From: Crambe crambe | Taxonomy: Eukaryota; Porifera; Demospongiae; Poecilosclerida; Crambeidae | Direction: 5' to 3' | Assembly: GCA_963924555.1 (NCBI GenBank) | Contig: OZ004589.1 | Coordinates: 4,650,001 to 4,714,000, forward strand | Length of the DNA: 64,000 nt | In this document: positions 9,271 through 21,320 of the stretch, one piece after another | Position numbering within the stretch: the first letter of the stretch is position 1 | How the letters are laid out: each line of letters begins with the position of its first letter | Program-made: the position numbers and the translations under genes | Notes under the pieces: model-generated | Told to the model about the DNA's origin: nothing | Database searches by the model: none | The model's input: the letters and a program-made list of their open reading frames with translations, nothing else

Positions 9271-11596
9271 AGTTAACAGTCGAACCGCGCACGTAATAAA
9301 AAACGCATGGTTTTCTCATTTTAATTTCCCGGTATTTGGCCACACCCCTTAACTACGGAGCTGAGCTGGGCCATGGTATATCGCTATTTGTGCACGTTTC
9401 TTCCAAGTAAAACAACAAATGAACTATACATTTGGTTAGCATGCTTACGAGTACTCTTTCTTCGAATTCTCCAAGTTTGGGATCTGAAGCTTGTGCCATT
9501 CTCCTGTTAGATGCCACTTTACACACATGGCTAAAAATTGGCATTTGTCTGCACATTTGCGTTTTGCACTTCTGATGCCACTATAGCTTTAGACATTAGC
9601 TGACAATAGCCCAGAGTAACAGCAGGGAAAATATCTTTTGTGTCACTTACGAGGAAAGTAACTAAATAGCTTTTCTAAATCTCCAGCTTGTTTCCAGGCC
9701 CTGGATGCATGCATTCTACATAGCCCAGCTAAGCAGCAGCAGCAACTGTTGGTTGATGTTTACATTGTGGTGAACTAGCAAATTAGTTTGAACTTCATTA
9801 CTGTTATCATCACTGGTGAGAGAATAATGTATAACCTATAGCTAATAATTAATTTCCAATGCAGTAGATTCATCGGAGAGAGTTAGAGTTTGAGAGCAGC
9901 TGCTCATTCCATTCTTGAAAGGACGTGCTGTTCACCATTCTGCAATAATATAGAACCCAAGTTATACACACTTGTTAGCCATTACACACTTTAAGAGTCC
10001 AATTCCTGATGACAGCTGTATCTGTCAAGCCACCACACTAGATCTCAAGCGCCACCAATCTGACCCAGGGTATACCTAAATGGGCAAAACAACCACAATC
10101 ACCAATCGATGTAGCTATACAGCGTACAGGATTAAAGTCATAAAACCATCCTTAACCAGCAACCAACGAATAAAGTTAGCCTTAAAATTACCATCCAAAA
10201 GTACAGAGAGAGTTTTTTTGTGTCCTGTCCACTATCAACTAGTCTAGCTATAGGGAAATAAACCGCAGTAGTTGTGGTGCTAAACCGAAAAAAGGAACTC
10301 ATTTCTTTCGCCATAGTCAAAACCCACCTCAGTCACACTGATACAGAAAATGATTGTCTATGCATGTCATGCTATAGGGCACACTTGTCAATACTCCAGT
10401 AGTACATTACCAACCATACTTCAAACCGAGATTGAATTATGGGAAAATGCACAATCTACAACACTAAATCAACTTACCAAAGCACATTTCTGTTTTGCAC
10501 CTTTTGCAAACATTTCACTTGCATCTTATTATAACATGATAATTTATCTTTATTCACAGCGAATATCATAACTGTCACGCTTACCTGTTGAACGCTGTAA
10601 GGGAGAAAGTATGAAACAGAGAGTAGTAGCCAGTGGCATGTCCAGCTCTAAAACCTCTTTTTACTCCCTCTTGAGAGCTTTTTGCAAACTCTTAGCCCAT
10701 CATAAATGAAAAGGGTTTCTTTTTTTAACCTACGCATGAGCTCGTATAAGTCCTAACCGGTCAGATCATAGACTATAGAGGTTCCAGAATGGACTGGAAA
10801 TGATTAATTACATCCGCCTTGCGGTGTTCCGTATATTTATGGTAATACTTACCGGATATTGTATTCTGGGCCGGCTGTTTCTATCAATTAATTAACTGTC
10901 TAGTGAATTTCTACAACCAAATATGTACCCAAAATGGATAAAAACAATACCATACAACACTGCAAACTTTATATGAACTGCTTATATTACAGTATGAGCT
11001 GGATTGGTTAAACTTGGTCCTAGAAAATTACACAAAGCAGGTATACTATTTGACAAAGAAAGGTGTAGTAGTTAGTAACAATGTAGTAGAAAGTTGATAT
11101 GTATCTTTTAAAACAATTTACTAACATGTACTTCAAGTCCTCAACCACATTAACTATGGATGATAGAACTACTTCAGGAGATAAAATTACACAAAGTATT
11201 TATATGCAATTTTAACTGCTAGAGCACACTTTAACTCGAGTTTTGCTATGACAATAATCCCAAGGTCTTGGTATCTTGTAGTATAGTCTCCCTGGCAGAT
11301 TTCAGCCTCTTCATAGCCACTTACAAGCTTGTAAGGTTAACCACTAAAGTGATCTTTCCTGTTCATAGAGATACAGCTGCAGCGCAATAGGCGCAACACG
11401 GATATCACACGACCGGAAGTGCTTGTTGATATTAATTTAATAGGCGTTTCCAGTCCATGTTGGAACCTATATAGTCTATGGTCAGATAAGCTGCTTGTTA
11501 GAGAGCAGGTGCACTTTTCGCCATCTTGGCTTTTATTCACTTCCGGTGGAAATTAAATTTTGCAAAAATAATACGTGCGCGGTTCGACTGTTAACT
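9271..11596. mobile_element. possible 2.3-kb element bounded by a perfect 25-bp inverted repeat
   Basis: Bases 9271-9295 (AGTTAACAGTCGAACCGCGC, then ACGTA) are exactly the reverse complement of 11572-11596. The interval is non-coding and holds a second nested inverted repeat. No transposase is visible inside, so this would be a non-autonomous element. Confidence 0.55.
10763..11487. mobile_element. nested foldback or MITE-like element
   Basis: Left arm 10763-10810 (ATAGACTATAGAGGTTCCAG) pairs imperfectly with right arm 11433-11487 (CTGACCATAGACTATATAGG when read on the minus strand). It lies wholly inside the 9271-11596 interval. Confidence 0.55.
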
Positions 11597-11822
11597 AAAA
11601 CAGCTGCCATTCTTTATGGTAATTTATGCTGAGTTTGCAGTAATTTTCCGGATACTGTTTGTATTCTCCGAAAATTAACATTGTATTATACGGCAATGGA
11701 CTTCCGGTGCATTGGCGATCGCGATTCGACTGGAAATTATATGTCGGCCAAAAACGTTACTAGGCTAGTCTGCGCACGCGTTGAGTAATACATTAATTAT
11801 TCATCTTGGAAGCTCTACACCT

Positions 11823-12552
11823 CAAAAAGTTATTGTTCAAATTGAAGTACAGCTCAAGTCCTAACTGTCAATTGCCGTTTGAGTGCGACTCAAATTCTAG
11901 TTTATACACTTCGTAGACGCTGTGTTGCGCTTCGTAGACTAAGTTAGTTTATACACTGAGAAAAAAACTGTCTTGCTGAGTTGCGGTGGGGCGTGGTAAG
12001 ATTATTTGGTAAAGGATCGTTCTTGACATTCTTAGCCGCGCCCCTTGAAAAAAGTAAGTGAGAGTAAAACATTTCTTCAGAGTTTTTAAAAAATATTTGA
12101 CTAGTGTATACAATGATGTCTAATGAAATTCCTAGTCACACAGGACTTTACAAAGTAAATAAAAGAGTGATGTAGGCTTGGGTACATGACTATAAAAAGT
12201 ACGGAAACAAGGTGCTGGCTATGTACTGCATTTGCTCTGCTAACTGTCACAGAATTGGCAAACCCTACATCGTTGCATGGACTGCATTTATCACTGTGCT
12301 CTGCTAACTGTCATAAAATTGACATAAACCCTACATCGCCTCTACACCTGATCTAAGGAATGATATTGTTCAAATTGAAGTAAAGCTCAAGTCCTAAAAA
12401 TTGCCGTCTGAGTGCCTTTGTGGACGCTTGACAGCCATAACTCCCGACTGCTTCATCCTACAAGTGAGAGTAAAAATATTTCTTCTAAATGAAAGATTGA
12501 TGTAGGCTGGAGCACATGACTATGCTGGCTATGTGCTCTGCTAACTGTCACA
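11823..12552 (+). repeat. diverged direct duplication
   Basis: The same ordered blocks occur twice, at about 11823-12255 and 12363-12552: TTCAAATTGAAGTA, then GTGAGAGTAAAA, then GCTCTGCTAACTGTCAC. The second copy is shortened. No coding frame. Confidence 0.6.
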
Positions 12553-12612
12553 AACGTAAGTCATCAAATAGCTTCCCAAACCAGAGGAAATAATTATAGC
12601 CCTTCAATGAGC

Positions 12613-13505
12613 TCACAGGGAAAATAGTACTGTATATGGGAAGATCAAGTTGGTCACCACTCCTCGAACCATGAAGACAACTATGGTTTTAGCTAAAGAT
12701 TTTTGTTTCTTTGGCTCGTATATGGAACGCTCATATTCATTAAGGTGAGAATCAATGTCACCCAATTCAATAAATCCTTTAAGAGCCCCTGAAGTTTTAT
12801 TGTACACCAATCCCTCCTTCACATACATTTCATCAATCAAGATTGCTATGTTCTTTGCCAATTCTTTGTAACAAGATTGAGAAGTTGATGGTCATATGCA
12901 GTGCTGAATCCAGATTTAGCTGGAGCAAAATGGCAATAGTCACAAAGTGTTCTGCCAGATGGTAGGGAAAGAAGTCCTGATTCCAGTAATGTTTTATAAG
13001 CACCACTCGATCTGTGGTGTAGGTAAAGGCACCACTTAATTATCAGAGGATGCTACCAAATAGATCATGCATCTGATTTAGTGATAGCATCTAGTTGCTG
13101 CTTCCAAAACAAGATTAAGTATTGAAATGACCTATTAGAGTTTTCAGGTTGTGAGCTCATCACGATAGACGAGTACTTCTCCACCAAGGCACGCATGTCA
13201 CAATCACCCAAAGTCACTGCTTCCTTCTCATGCAACTGCTGTCAGTATCTTTTTTTCAAGTGAAAGCAACTGCCTACATTTTGCACGAAGCTCTGAGTGC
13301 AGAGTGCAGTGCCTTAAGGCACTCTTCCTTTTGAATATTGGTAAGAAATCGATAATTAGCATGGCTACTTGCAGAGCATAAATCATTTTCCTTGTTATCT
13401 TTCAATAAATGAAGTTCTTCACTGTGCACAGATTCCATCTGGCTTTACCAACATGGAACAATTCACATGTCGTATGGTCTTGTCATCCACTTGAGCAATC
13501 ATATT
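12613..13505 (-). pseudogene. decayed P-element / THAP9-like transposase
   Basis: Reading the minus strand gives fragments in family order. First come the cysteine-containing CSMLVKPDGICAQ and a coiled segment around RQLLSLEKKI. Next are FWKQQLDAI, IIKWCLYLHHRSSGAYKTL and LPSGRTLCDYCHFAP. The catalytic-region block AILIDEMYVKEGLVYNK and KTIVVFMVRGVVTNLIFPY come last. These match the conserved layout of P-element and THAP9 DNA transposases from established knowledge of the family. The copy is dead: in-frame stops follow TKSDA and interrupt the IIKW region, and a frameshift separates NLVTK from ELAKNIAI. The N-terminal THAP zinc finger and the C-terminal half are not visible. Confidence 0.8.
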
Positions 13506-15072
13506 ACCTTATTAGAAGATAGATTAATTAACTGATTGTTATATATAGCCCTAGGATTATAACTAGCTACTTTCTTACCATGACAGTCATACCGTGCTTC
13601 TTGATTAAGGATCATCAATTGCTGGATAAATACTATGTGTTCAACTGCTCTAGAATAAAAAGTAACTCAGATATTATACCATAGACACTGCTTTATCATA
13701 AAGAGGAACAACTCTGGATCTTGCATACACTTTGCATGCATTGTCAACATCCACCTGCATCCACCATGATTAGTACTTTTGAACGAATTGTGGAATGGTC
13801 ATATTTGCATATCCTTGCAATTGACCCTGTGGAGGAGACATATAGTTAGTTTGGTCATTGGTCCCGGGGGACCTGTTAGTATTGCTAGTTCAGATTCCTC
13901 GTCAGCCACTAGATGGCGATTGCTTAAAGAAAAAAACCTCGCTTAGTTACGTAGCTAGCTAAAAATATTAATTTTATGAATTAGTTTATGAATTAGTTTT
14001 ATTCACCTCCTTTACAGGTATGTGAACTGGTGATGAATGACAAATCAGTTGCAGTGGTATGCACCTTTCTCATTTTGGTTCAAACCAGTATGTATTGTAG
14101 GACTTTGAGGTTTTTCCATTGATAGTTTTCAGTCTAAAGATCTCCGGAACTGCCTTCAATTTTTAATTCCCATCCTTTAAAGGTACGTACTAGCTAGCTA
14201 TATCAATTTTTATAATTAGCTATAATTAATATTCCAGGCCAAAGGATCTAGAACTTTCCCTATACTGGGGTCAGAGGTTATTTTTATCTGATGTTGACTA
14301 AGAGTGCCAAAAAATGCTTTGCTTTCAACCATGCAACAATTATGCATGCATACGTACGTGCATGACAACTTTAATGTGGTGCATGAAATACTAACTTGGT
14401 AGGCAGAGGAGACATGCATCCTTATAAATTTTCAATAGCTATGATGATATCCAGCCTCCTGCTTGATAAGCTATGGCTGGAATGCCAGGGGATCACTTTC
14501 ATGATTGTGATGCACTCAGATGATATAATCTTATACTATAGGTAGCTACCTACCTAGATAAATTATTCTTTGGCATTCTATATAGGTATAAAGCTGAAAA
14601 TTCCACAATTCAAGCAAACATTATTATTGATGCACAATCACATGCTCAGACCATGTAGAATTCATTAATCCTGCCTTGCCAAAAAAAAAAAAAAAAAAGC
14701 ACCTGGACCACCCCTACAGCAGCACCATGGCCTGGCTTCACAGTCACATAACCTTCTCACTTTGCTTATAATGCATTTGGGGGTGCAACTGTCATGCATA
14801 CAAAGCAGCATAGATCTGGTCAATTTAGAGTCACATCTCAGTTTGTAGCACTTTTTACTTGTCCTTTATAGCTATAGTGTTAGCCTGTTAGCTTTATTTC
14901 ATATTTTCATATTTGAAGTACCTTCACATTGTAAAGAAAATAATGATTAATCATGAGCTTCGAAATTTATAATGAGAATAATAACAGATCTAGCTACTTA
15001 GCTATATAGAAAATCAAACTCAAAAATGAAAAATCGAACTTAAAACTGGAAGGCTCATTACAAGAATCATAA
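13506..15072. other. intergenic spacer downstream of the NLR gene
   Basis: No gene is supported. It holds the presumed 3' untranslated region of the minus-strand NLR and a poly-A run at about 14681-14698. Confidence 0.5.
14893..14898 (-). promoter_or_regulatory. candidate polyadenylation signal for the NLR gene
   Basis: TTTATT on the plus strand reads AATAAA on the minus strand, about 175 bp after the NLR stop codon. Confidence 0.4.
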
Positions 15073-18000
15073 TCACCTTTTATTGAGAGATAGTTTATCA
15101 AGTTTTTGTTCATGCCTAAGCATCAAAGATCGGTATCTTCTAACATCACTGGAATTAAAGTAATCATTTACAATGAGATATATACCTTTTTCATTGATAT
15201 GATCAATGAAAAGTTTTATTTTTTCATCTAGAAGAGATTCATCAATATGAATTTGATAGATTGGATTGAAATGACTTGAAGAACCAATCTTCGACATTAA
15301 TGCTACCACTCCAGGACCTGATAGAGGGTTACATTTAAGATCTAAAAAAAAGAGGGATATTTCACTTGCTGTTATAGCTAGACAGTCCAGTCCTTTATCA
15401 TTTACATTGCAGTTGCATAGTCCCAAGCGATTTATTTTCCCTCTGATCCTCACTGCCTCACTTAGAAGAGGAATCACCTCTCTAAGGTCACCATCTCGTA
15501 TATGCAGTCCTGTCAGGTGACTTTTAACAAATATGAGAAGAATCAGATAGTGTATATGACTGCTATTAATATTACTATTCAAAATTTCAAGAGAAATCAG
15601 AGGAGAACTATTATCTAATCCTTCTATGATCGATGTCAAAATAGCAGGTGTATTGTTACAATCAAAGCTCAAAGAAAGGCTTACTAAAAGGTTATAGGGT
15701 CCTGTGAGTAGAGTTCTTATAGATGTTATTGCTCTTCTAGTATTAAGTGGATCTGAGAGCACCAATATTATACATGGAGTTTTGCAGAAGGACAATTTCT
15801 TTTTCATTTGTCCTGCCAAAGCTTCAATGCATATGCCATTGATACAACAATCAGTCAGATTAAGTCTTAACATAGTGTTCTCTTTCATATTCTGTGACTT
15901 AAGTCTAGCATAGTAGCCAATAGACAGACAATCTGATGGGTACAAGGTAAGGTACTGAAATGGAAGGCACCTATTTAATTGTGAGATGTCCAAAGCGGCT
16001 GCATTTGGCTGCGTGCTAATTAGTACCTTAGTGAGCAATTTATCATCTACTGGATTAAAAAGTTTGACCAAGCCTTCGTCTTGACACTCATATATACAGT
16101 TCAGTGATGCCAAAATCCAGCGCCTGGTGTCATTGGATATTTTGTTTGCATGAATTAACATTTCAATGCGATCATATTTAGAGCTCTTGGTTTTCAGGAG
16201 ATTCAAAAATTTTTGATTTTTAAGTTTAGTTAATCCAGCATAGAAGGTTAATATAGGATTAAGAGGGTCTTCATCTAATATCTTCTTCATGGCCAAAGCT
16301 TCTTTATCTTCATCTCCTGTGCATTCATTTCCCATCCACTTCACATAAAGAGCAGCAAGGAATTCCTGAATTGACAAGTGAGGGAAACTGTAATAACTTT
16401 CTAGGCCATTCACTGTTCTTTCACACGTAATTTCAAGTAACCCGAGATTTTCATTAGGTTTCCCCATACCAAGCTTTTTAAGTTCACTGTAAGTCATTTT
16501 CTTCTTGCTGGAAGCAGACGCATTGAAGGCTAAAAAACAAAGTTCTGTTAGTGCGTGCTTGATATCTGGTGGCAGATCAGATTCCAAGTCTTGTATCATT
16601 GTTTCCTCATGTTGTGTGCGTGTCTGCAAATGTCTCACAATGAAGTTACATAGCATCAAGCAGAAAAGGTCAGTACGAGTTACAGGCATGTTGTCGTCAT
16701 TCAATTTCTCGTGGATGAATATCAGTATCACAGCATTAATGGGAAGGTCACACAACGTGCACAGGTTGGAATTCAACTCCAACAAGCGATTAATTCTTTC
16801 TCTCTTTTCTTTGTCATCCTGCAGCAGTTTATCAAAAATATCACCAGTCAAACAACCCTTTAATAACAATTTTTCTTGGTGAATATGATTCCATCGAGTT
16901 TTAGCTGATGGTCTTGAAGTCAGTAAAAAGATAGACTGAGATAGCCCAGATTCATTTCTTAAAAAAATTGAATCAATCTTTTTCCAAAGACATATTTGTA
17001 CTTCATCACAGCCATCGAAAACAAAGCATACACCCTTACCCTTTTTCCTAATGATTTCTGCTATCACAGTGCCCCGCATGTTATGGTCAAAATGAGGAAT
17101 AAAGTCTGCTAAATCGTTTGCTTCTTCTAATGCAGAACTGTTCAATGGAATGTGAATCATTAGGCTGAATTGTTTGTACAATTCACCGAGTGCCCACTGC
17201 TTACAGATATGCCAGATGAGTGTGGTCTTACCTGAGCCAGCAACTCCTTCAATGACAAATACTTTTTTTGAAGAGTCTGATTGAGTGTGTCCATCAAATA
17301 TTTCATCTAACTTGATTGGTTTTGTTACCTTTGATTCCTTGCATTTGTAGAGAGCTTGGCTGACATAGCATTTGTGATTGAAATATGGCCATTGGTCAGA
17401 GGATGGGTGTGCTTTCGTTTTGTAGATTTCAATGATGTCTTCACGAAACATCTTCACTGCTTCATTCTCAAAACTAACAGTCTTAAGCAGAAGCTCTCTT
17501 ACCTTTTTGGCTACTTTAACCTGCTGGCATTTGCATGCATCTGTGAAAAGATTCCTGTATGTTGCATAGTCCGTTGCTTTATTCATTTTCCATTTTGTCA
17601 TAATCAACGGCTTTGGTATCTTCTTCCAGCTTGTGCAACCTCTGCATATTTCTTCTCTTTTTTGACTGGTTAGACCAAAGATATGAGCTTCTTGATCCTT
17701 GAAAACAATTTCTCTTGCAAGAACAGAAAGGTCATTTTCTGTTACAAGTGCATCTAAGTTTTCAGTAGGGATATCATTGAATAAATGATCAGATATCAAT
17801 GTTAATTCAAAATGACCTGCAACAGGACAATTTCCACAATATTAATATTAATAGTTTAATAAAGGATTTATTCTAAATAAAAAAATAAGTAAGTAGGGAT
17901 GGCTATGTATAAAGCTCAAAAAAAAAAAAAAAAAAAAAGAGACCTCAATAACAACACCCATAATACCCAACTACCTTCACTTCCTATGAGTGCTCTAAGC

Positions 18001-20712
18001 TCTAAAACTGTCAGTACAGCGAGATATTGTGTAATGTGCTTTCTGAGCAATGGCTGAGAACTAGAAGATGGCATGTAATTAGTTATGAGTAGTAGCTAAG
18101 TACTGAGATGAGAACAATAAAGCCTGCAAGAGCAGAAATATTAGCTAGATTAATATATCTTTCTATACTTGGGGCACAACCGCATAATTAAGTGATTTTC
18201 TAGAAAATAAGCAACGTGCATGTGAACATTATTTCCAGTCATGCCATGTATGCACAGCTAGTTCTTAGAATCAGTGGGTAGAGCTTCAAACTAGAAGCTA
18301 GTTTATGCTGCTCTGGTTTTGGCCGGACCAGATTTTCTATCAGGTGGGCGTGGTTGGTCGTGGTTGTCGATCGTGCATGCTCCTGCATGTGGCATGCTAG
18401 CTAACTAGCTAGCTGCTGATATTGCGGACATAACTACCCCATCAGCCTCAGAAATTTAGATTTCCTAGGAGAAAATTCGGGAAAACAAGAGCTCTTTCCG
18501 CTCAGATTGGTCTAGAGATATTTGAAAGGTCTTTCGCAATGCGACAAGTGATCATCTGTTGGCCTGACCACTGAAAAAATGCTTCCGCCACCCATGTAGA
18601 GCTACCTTCGGTATTTGGTTGTTCTTCTCTGGGCTGGTTGCTCTTCTCTGACTTTAAATTCTACTTAGTTGTGTGTGCATGTGTGCAGGCATGACCGAAA
18701 ATAATGTTCACATTCTCAAAAAAGCTGTATCATTTTCTACTGGGTAGCTATGCAGTGCACCACGTAAATAGCTAGCTTATTATTAATAGACCACAATTTA
18801 CCAATCTACGTAGCTACTTACTAATAATTCCAGATCCACCAAGCTCAAATCAAGCTAGACTATAAAAACTATGCTAACTACTTAGCTACTATTAGTTCAA
18901 AGGTCGACTAATTTGGAAATAGACAAATTTATTTCCTGACGAAATTGTGACCTGATTTGCAAAAACCCACATTGTACCGAAAATTTAAAAAAAATTTTAC
19001 TAGCTATATTGATAATATTCACTATGGGCTTTGGCTCTGTACCATGCAAATTTCAAAGCTCTAGCTCCTATGACGCTAGAGGAATAGCTTCTAGAAAACT
19101 GCAAGTAGCGTCCATTGGTGTTTAAATTTTCTAGAGAAAAGGCTGAATAACAACGTGAACATTGAATCCATTCATGCCTGCGCACTATTAAAATTGAGTG
19201 GGTGTGATTTCAAACTTGAGTGAGAGAGAACCTCCTGCCAACTAAAGCCCAGAGAAGAGCAATAAGGTACTGAAGGTGCCATAGTTAGCTCAGTTAGTTC
19301 AAGCTAGAAAGCCTGGATTAGTTATGGTGATTTCCCACACAAATGGATTTCTGTGCATGAAACTTTTCTACTTTAGTCTCATCCCTATCCTCATTCGCTT
19401 GAGCAATGGTCATCGCTACACTTTCTTTCATCAATATTAAAGGTGGTTTTTTAAAGGTGGTTTTATAGCTCAAACTAAGGTTGGACCATCACTTGGACTT
19501 AACCAAAGCTATATATGATCCTGTGGAGCGGACTACATATACTTATTTGTTTAACTGGCTATGGCAGGTTCAAGTGTTCCCTTCTTGTTCAACACATAAG
19601 CATGGCCTGGTTGGTACTGATAATTGTGCCATCATTAATTTTTTATCTTCACTCATTGCTCTGATGGTGAACCAGGGCTAGAAGTCTGAGGGGGAATAGT
19701 GTAGAGCCTGAGGCTGTGATCATCTCCTCTGGCTTAATTAAGGGAAAGCGGCATGAATAAGGAAATTCTTTGCCACTAGTCCAGAATTCCAATAGCTTTC
19801 TTACGGTATCTTGTAGCGCATGCTCATACACGTAGTTACATGTCTGTGACCTCACACACCGTCATAAAGTGTAATAGGCAGGAATTTCGCATGAAAATTT
19901 CAGCACATGTGTGAACAGTGGGTGGCTTTATTTCCTGCCTCTGCATAATTTTAGAGCCTCGGTACGATGCTAGGTGTACTGTTAGCTAACTCTGATTAGC
20001 TACACATGATGCTGCTTGTTTTTTGTTTGTTTTCAAGGGAATACTCTGCTACCATAGTGGATTTGCTAGCTAGCATTTTCAAGCAGGAATATTTTACAGT
20101 TAACCTTACCTCTTGTATGGTACAACTTGAGTGCAGCTTCAACTTCATCAGCAGCCAAGAGTGCTTCAGCCAGAGTCTTATAAGTTACATCATTGCCATT
20201 ATCCAACCACAACTGAAGCATCTCGGATATCCGTCTCTTGATGTCATCTTTATGATTTATTTCTATCACCTTCAATTCATATTCCTCCAAATTCAGAGCA
20301 ATTCCCACGCCAAACCAGTTCAAGATAGGTAGGAAATTAATATCCTTTAATACCTTTGGAGTTGTAGCTGTGGGGAAAAAAAAAAAAAAAAAATTAGCTA
20401 GCTGGATATCAACTTCTTATTAAGCTTACATCCAGCTGCCCCAGTTCTGGGTCCAGGGTTAAGCTCCACATCTCCAGAGAGTAGTAGAAGACCAATGATT
20501 AGCCAGGCCGGCTTGCCTTTTCCTCTGGAACGAAAGGGCGTTCCTACTCTGCCCCACAGTCGGATTTTTCTCAAACGCACGCGTACGAGGTCCTTGATCG
20601 CCAGAGAGCAAGTCTTGGACCTCTCTTCCCCCTCGGACTTCCAAGTGGACCACTCGCATAGAAACGACACACACAGACCCACCAAAACAAAACTAAAGAA
20701 TGAAGTCGACAT
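15073..20712 (-). CDS. NLR immune receptor: N-terminal 2A leader, two death-like domains, NACHT, LRR
   Basis: There are three exons: 20712-20430, 20367-20110 and 17816-15073. The introns are 62 bp (GTAAGC donor, polypyrimidine plus CCCCACAG acceptor) and 2.29 kb (GTAAGG donor, GTTGCAG acceptor). Phases agree at both junctions, giving 1094 residues. The ATG at 20712 is the first in frame after an upstream TAA. Residues 1-94 form a leader with a hydrophobic start (SFFSFVLVGLCVSFLC), a basic middle and WLIIGLLLLSG running into DVELNPGP at 81-88. Residues 96-180 and about 182-290 look like two death-fold domains. NACHT follows, with Walker A GVAGSGKT at 371-378, Walker B VFDGCDEV near 446-453 and LLTSRPSA at 478-485. 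HLSIQEFLAALY marks the helical region, and degenerate ribonuclease-inhibitor-type leucine-rich repeats lie at about 790-1060. NLRs of this type are cytosolic sensors of microbial signals. If the 2A works, protein starting at Pro88 is released without its leader. Confidence 0.9.
17817..20109. other. large NLR intron with inverted-repeat elements
   Basis: This 2.29-kb intron contrasts with the 62-bp intron of the same gene. It contains an inverted pair at about 18216-18246 and 18680-18719 (GCATGTGAACATTATTTCC against its complement), a further related copy near 19141-19180, and an inverted block around 18600-18660 and 19245-19285 (CTTCTCTGGGC). A poly-A tract of about 20 lies near the acceptor at 17920-17939. 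No exon that keeps phase was found inside. Confidence 0.55.
20449..20472 (-). other. 2A-type ribosome-skipping motif DVELNPGP
   Basis: The codons for Asp81 to Pro88 of the NLR match the canonical D(V/I)ExNPGP motif at every fixed position, preceded by the usual leucine-rich, helix-forming stretch (LIIGLLLLSG). In the known mechanism the Gly-Pro peptide bond is not made and translation continues from the proline. The split would fall seven residues before the first death-domain exon, so all signalling domains would be freed from an 87-residue leader. Confidence 0.9.
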
Positions 20713-20761
20713 GCTTGGCGAATGAGCCCCACCCAAACCCTGGGCACCTCCGTCCACTTAC

Positions 20762-21320
20762 TTATCAATCAATCAATCAATCAAGCAATGTAAAGCCCAA
20801 AGGGCATATGCAAAATAAACGGGGAAAAAAGAATGTCAAGTGACTGAGGGAGGCTACTCAGGTGTAACATAAAAATGATTTATAACAAGTGATAAGTCAG
20901 GTTCTGATGATGACAGAGCAGAGAGGATCCTGTCCACATTCATGAGGGAGGAGTGAGTTGTGATATAGTGTTCAAAGTACGAATTGCCCTCCAAATCTGA
21001 CACATCACATCGAGGGCAAGGGCTGGAACCATATGAGGGCCTGGTCAGCTCCCTATACAGGTTCTGTAAGGCAGTGGTGCCGGCTGTGCCTCTATCCAGG
21101 GCTGCGTCCCAGTTTTATCCAGCTAGACTCCTTAGCAACCGCAGCTGCTATTCTGGTATTCGTGTGCTCTTGACAGGATGATAGTAGCAGTTCCATGTCT
21201 CTATTAGTCACTTCACTCTTCAGCTCAGCTGTAGAACACATCATCCCTAGGGTCTTCTTCTTATTCAGCTCATGCGCGCGCGCACGCAATGTTTGTTGAT
21301 GCGACCATTACCTTTTCAAA
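20762..21320 (-). mobile_element. 3' fragment of a probable non-LTR retrotransposon
   Basis: On the minus strand two adjoining frames, offset by a frameshift near 21115, read as one protein tail. The upstream part contains ELNKKKTLGMMCSTAELK and AVAKESSWIKL. The downstream part contains GTTALQNLYRELTRPSYG, a C2H2-type finger (CPRCD, then HYITTH) and a TAG stop at 20854-20856. After about 70 bp the sequence ends in a GATT tandem tail. A 5'-truncated open frame plus a short tandem-repeat 3' end is typical of L2/CR1-type elements. The family assignment is from general resemblance only. A cellular pseudogene tail is the alternative. Confidence 0.5.
20763..20784. repeat. ATCA tetranucleotide tail
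   Basis: Five tandem ATCA units (GATT on the minus strand) lie about 50 bp upstream of the NLR start codon and at the 3' end of the putative retrotransposon fragment. Confidence 0.8.

Larger units (their letters stand above)
8476..12600. other. intergenic, repeat-derived; no confident gene
   Basis: About 4 kb without a gene I can defend. It contains the inverted repeats at 9271/11572 and 10763/11433 and the direct duplication at 11823-12552. One exon-like segment on the minus strand at about 9455-9500 starts with ATG (MAQASDPKLGEFEERVL) and ends at a GTAAGC donor. Another at about 9885-9948 has an acceptor and an open frame ending in TGA. I could not link either to other exons. Confidence 0.35.

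Noticed and set aside
9455..9500. Minus-strand mini-exon starting with ATG and ending at a GTAAGC donor
   Set aside because: It looks like a genuine first exon but no downstream exon could be joined; too short to call alone.
16505..17673. Plus-strand frames of 105-125 codons
   Set aside because: They are antisense shadows of the NACHT exon, which has clear Walker motifs on the minus strand.
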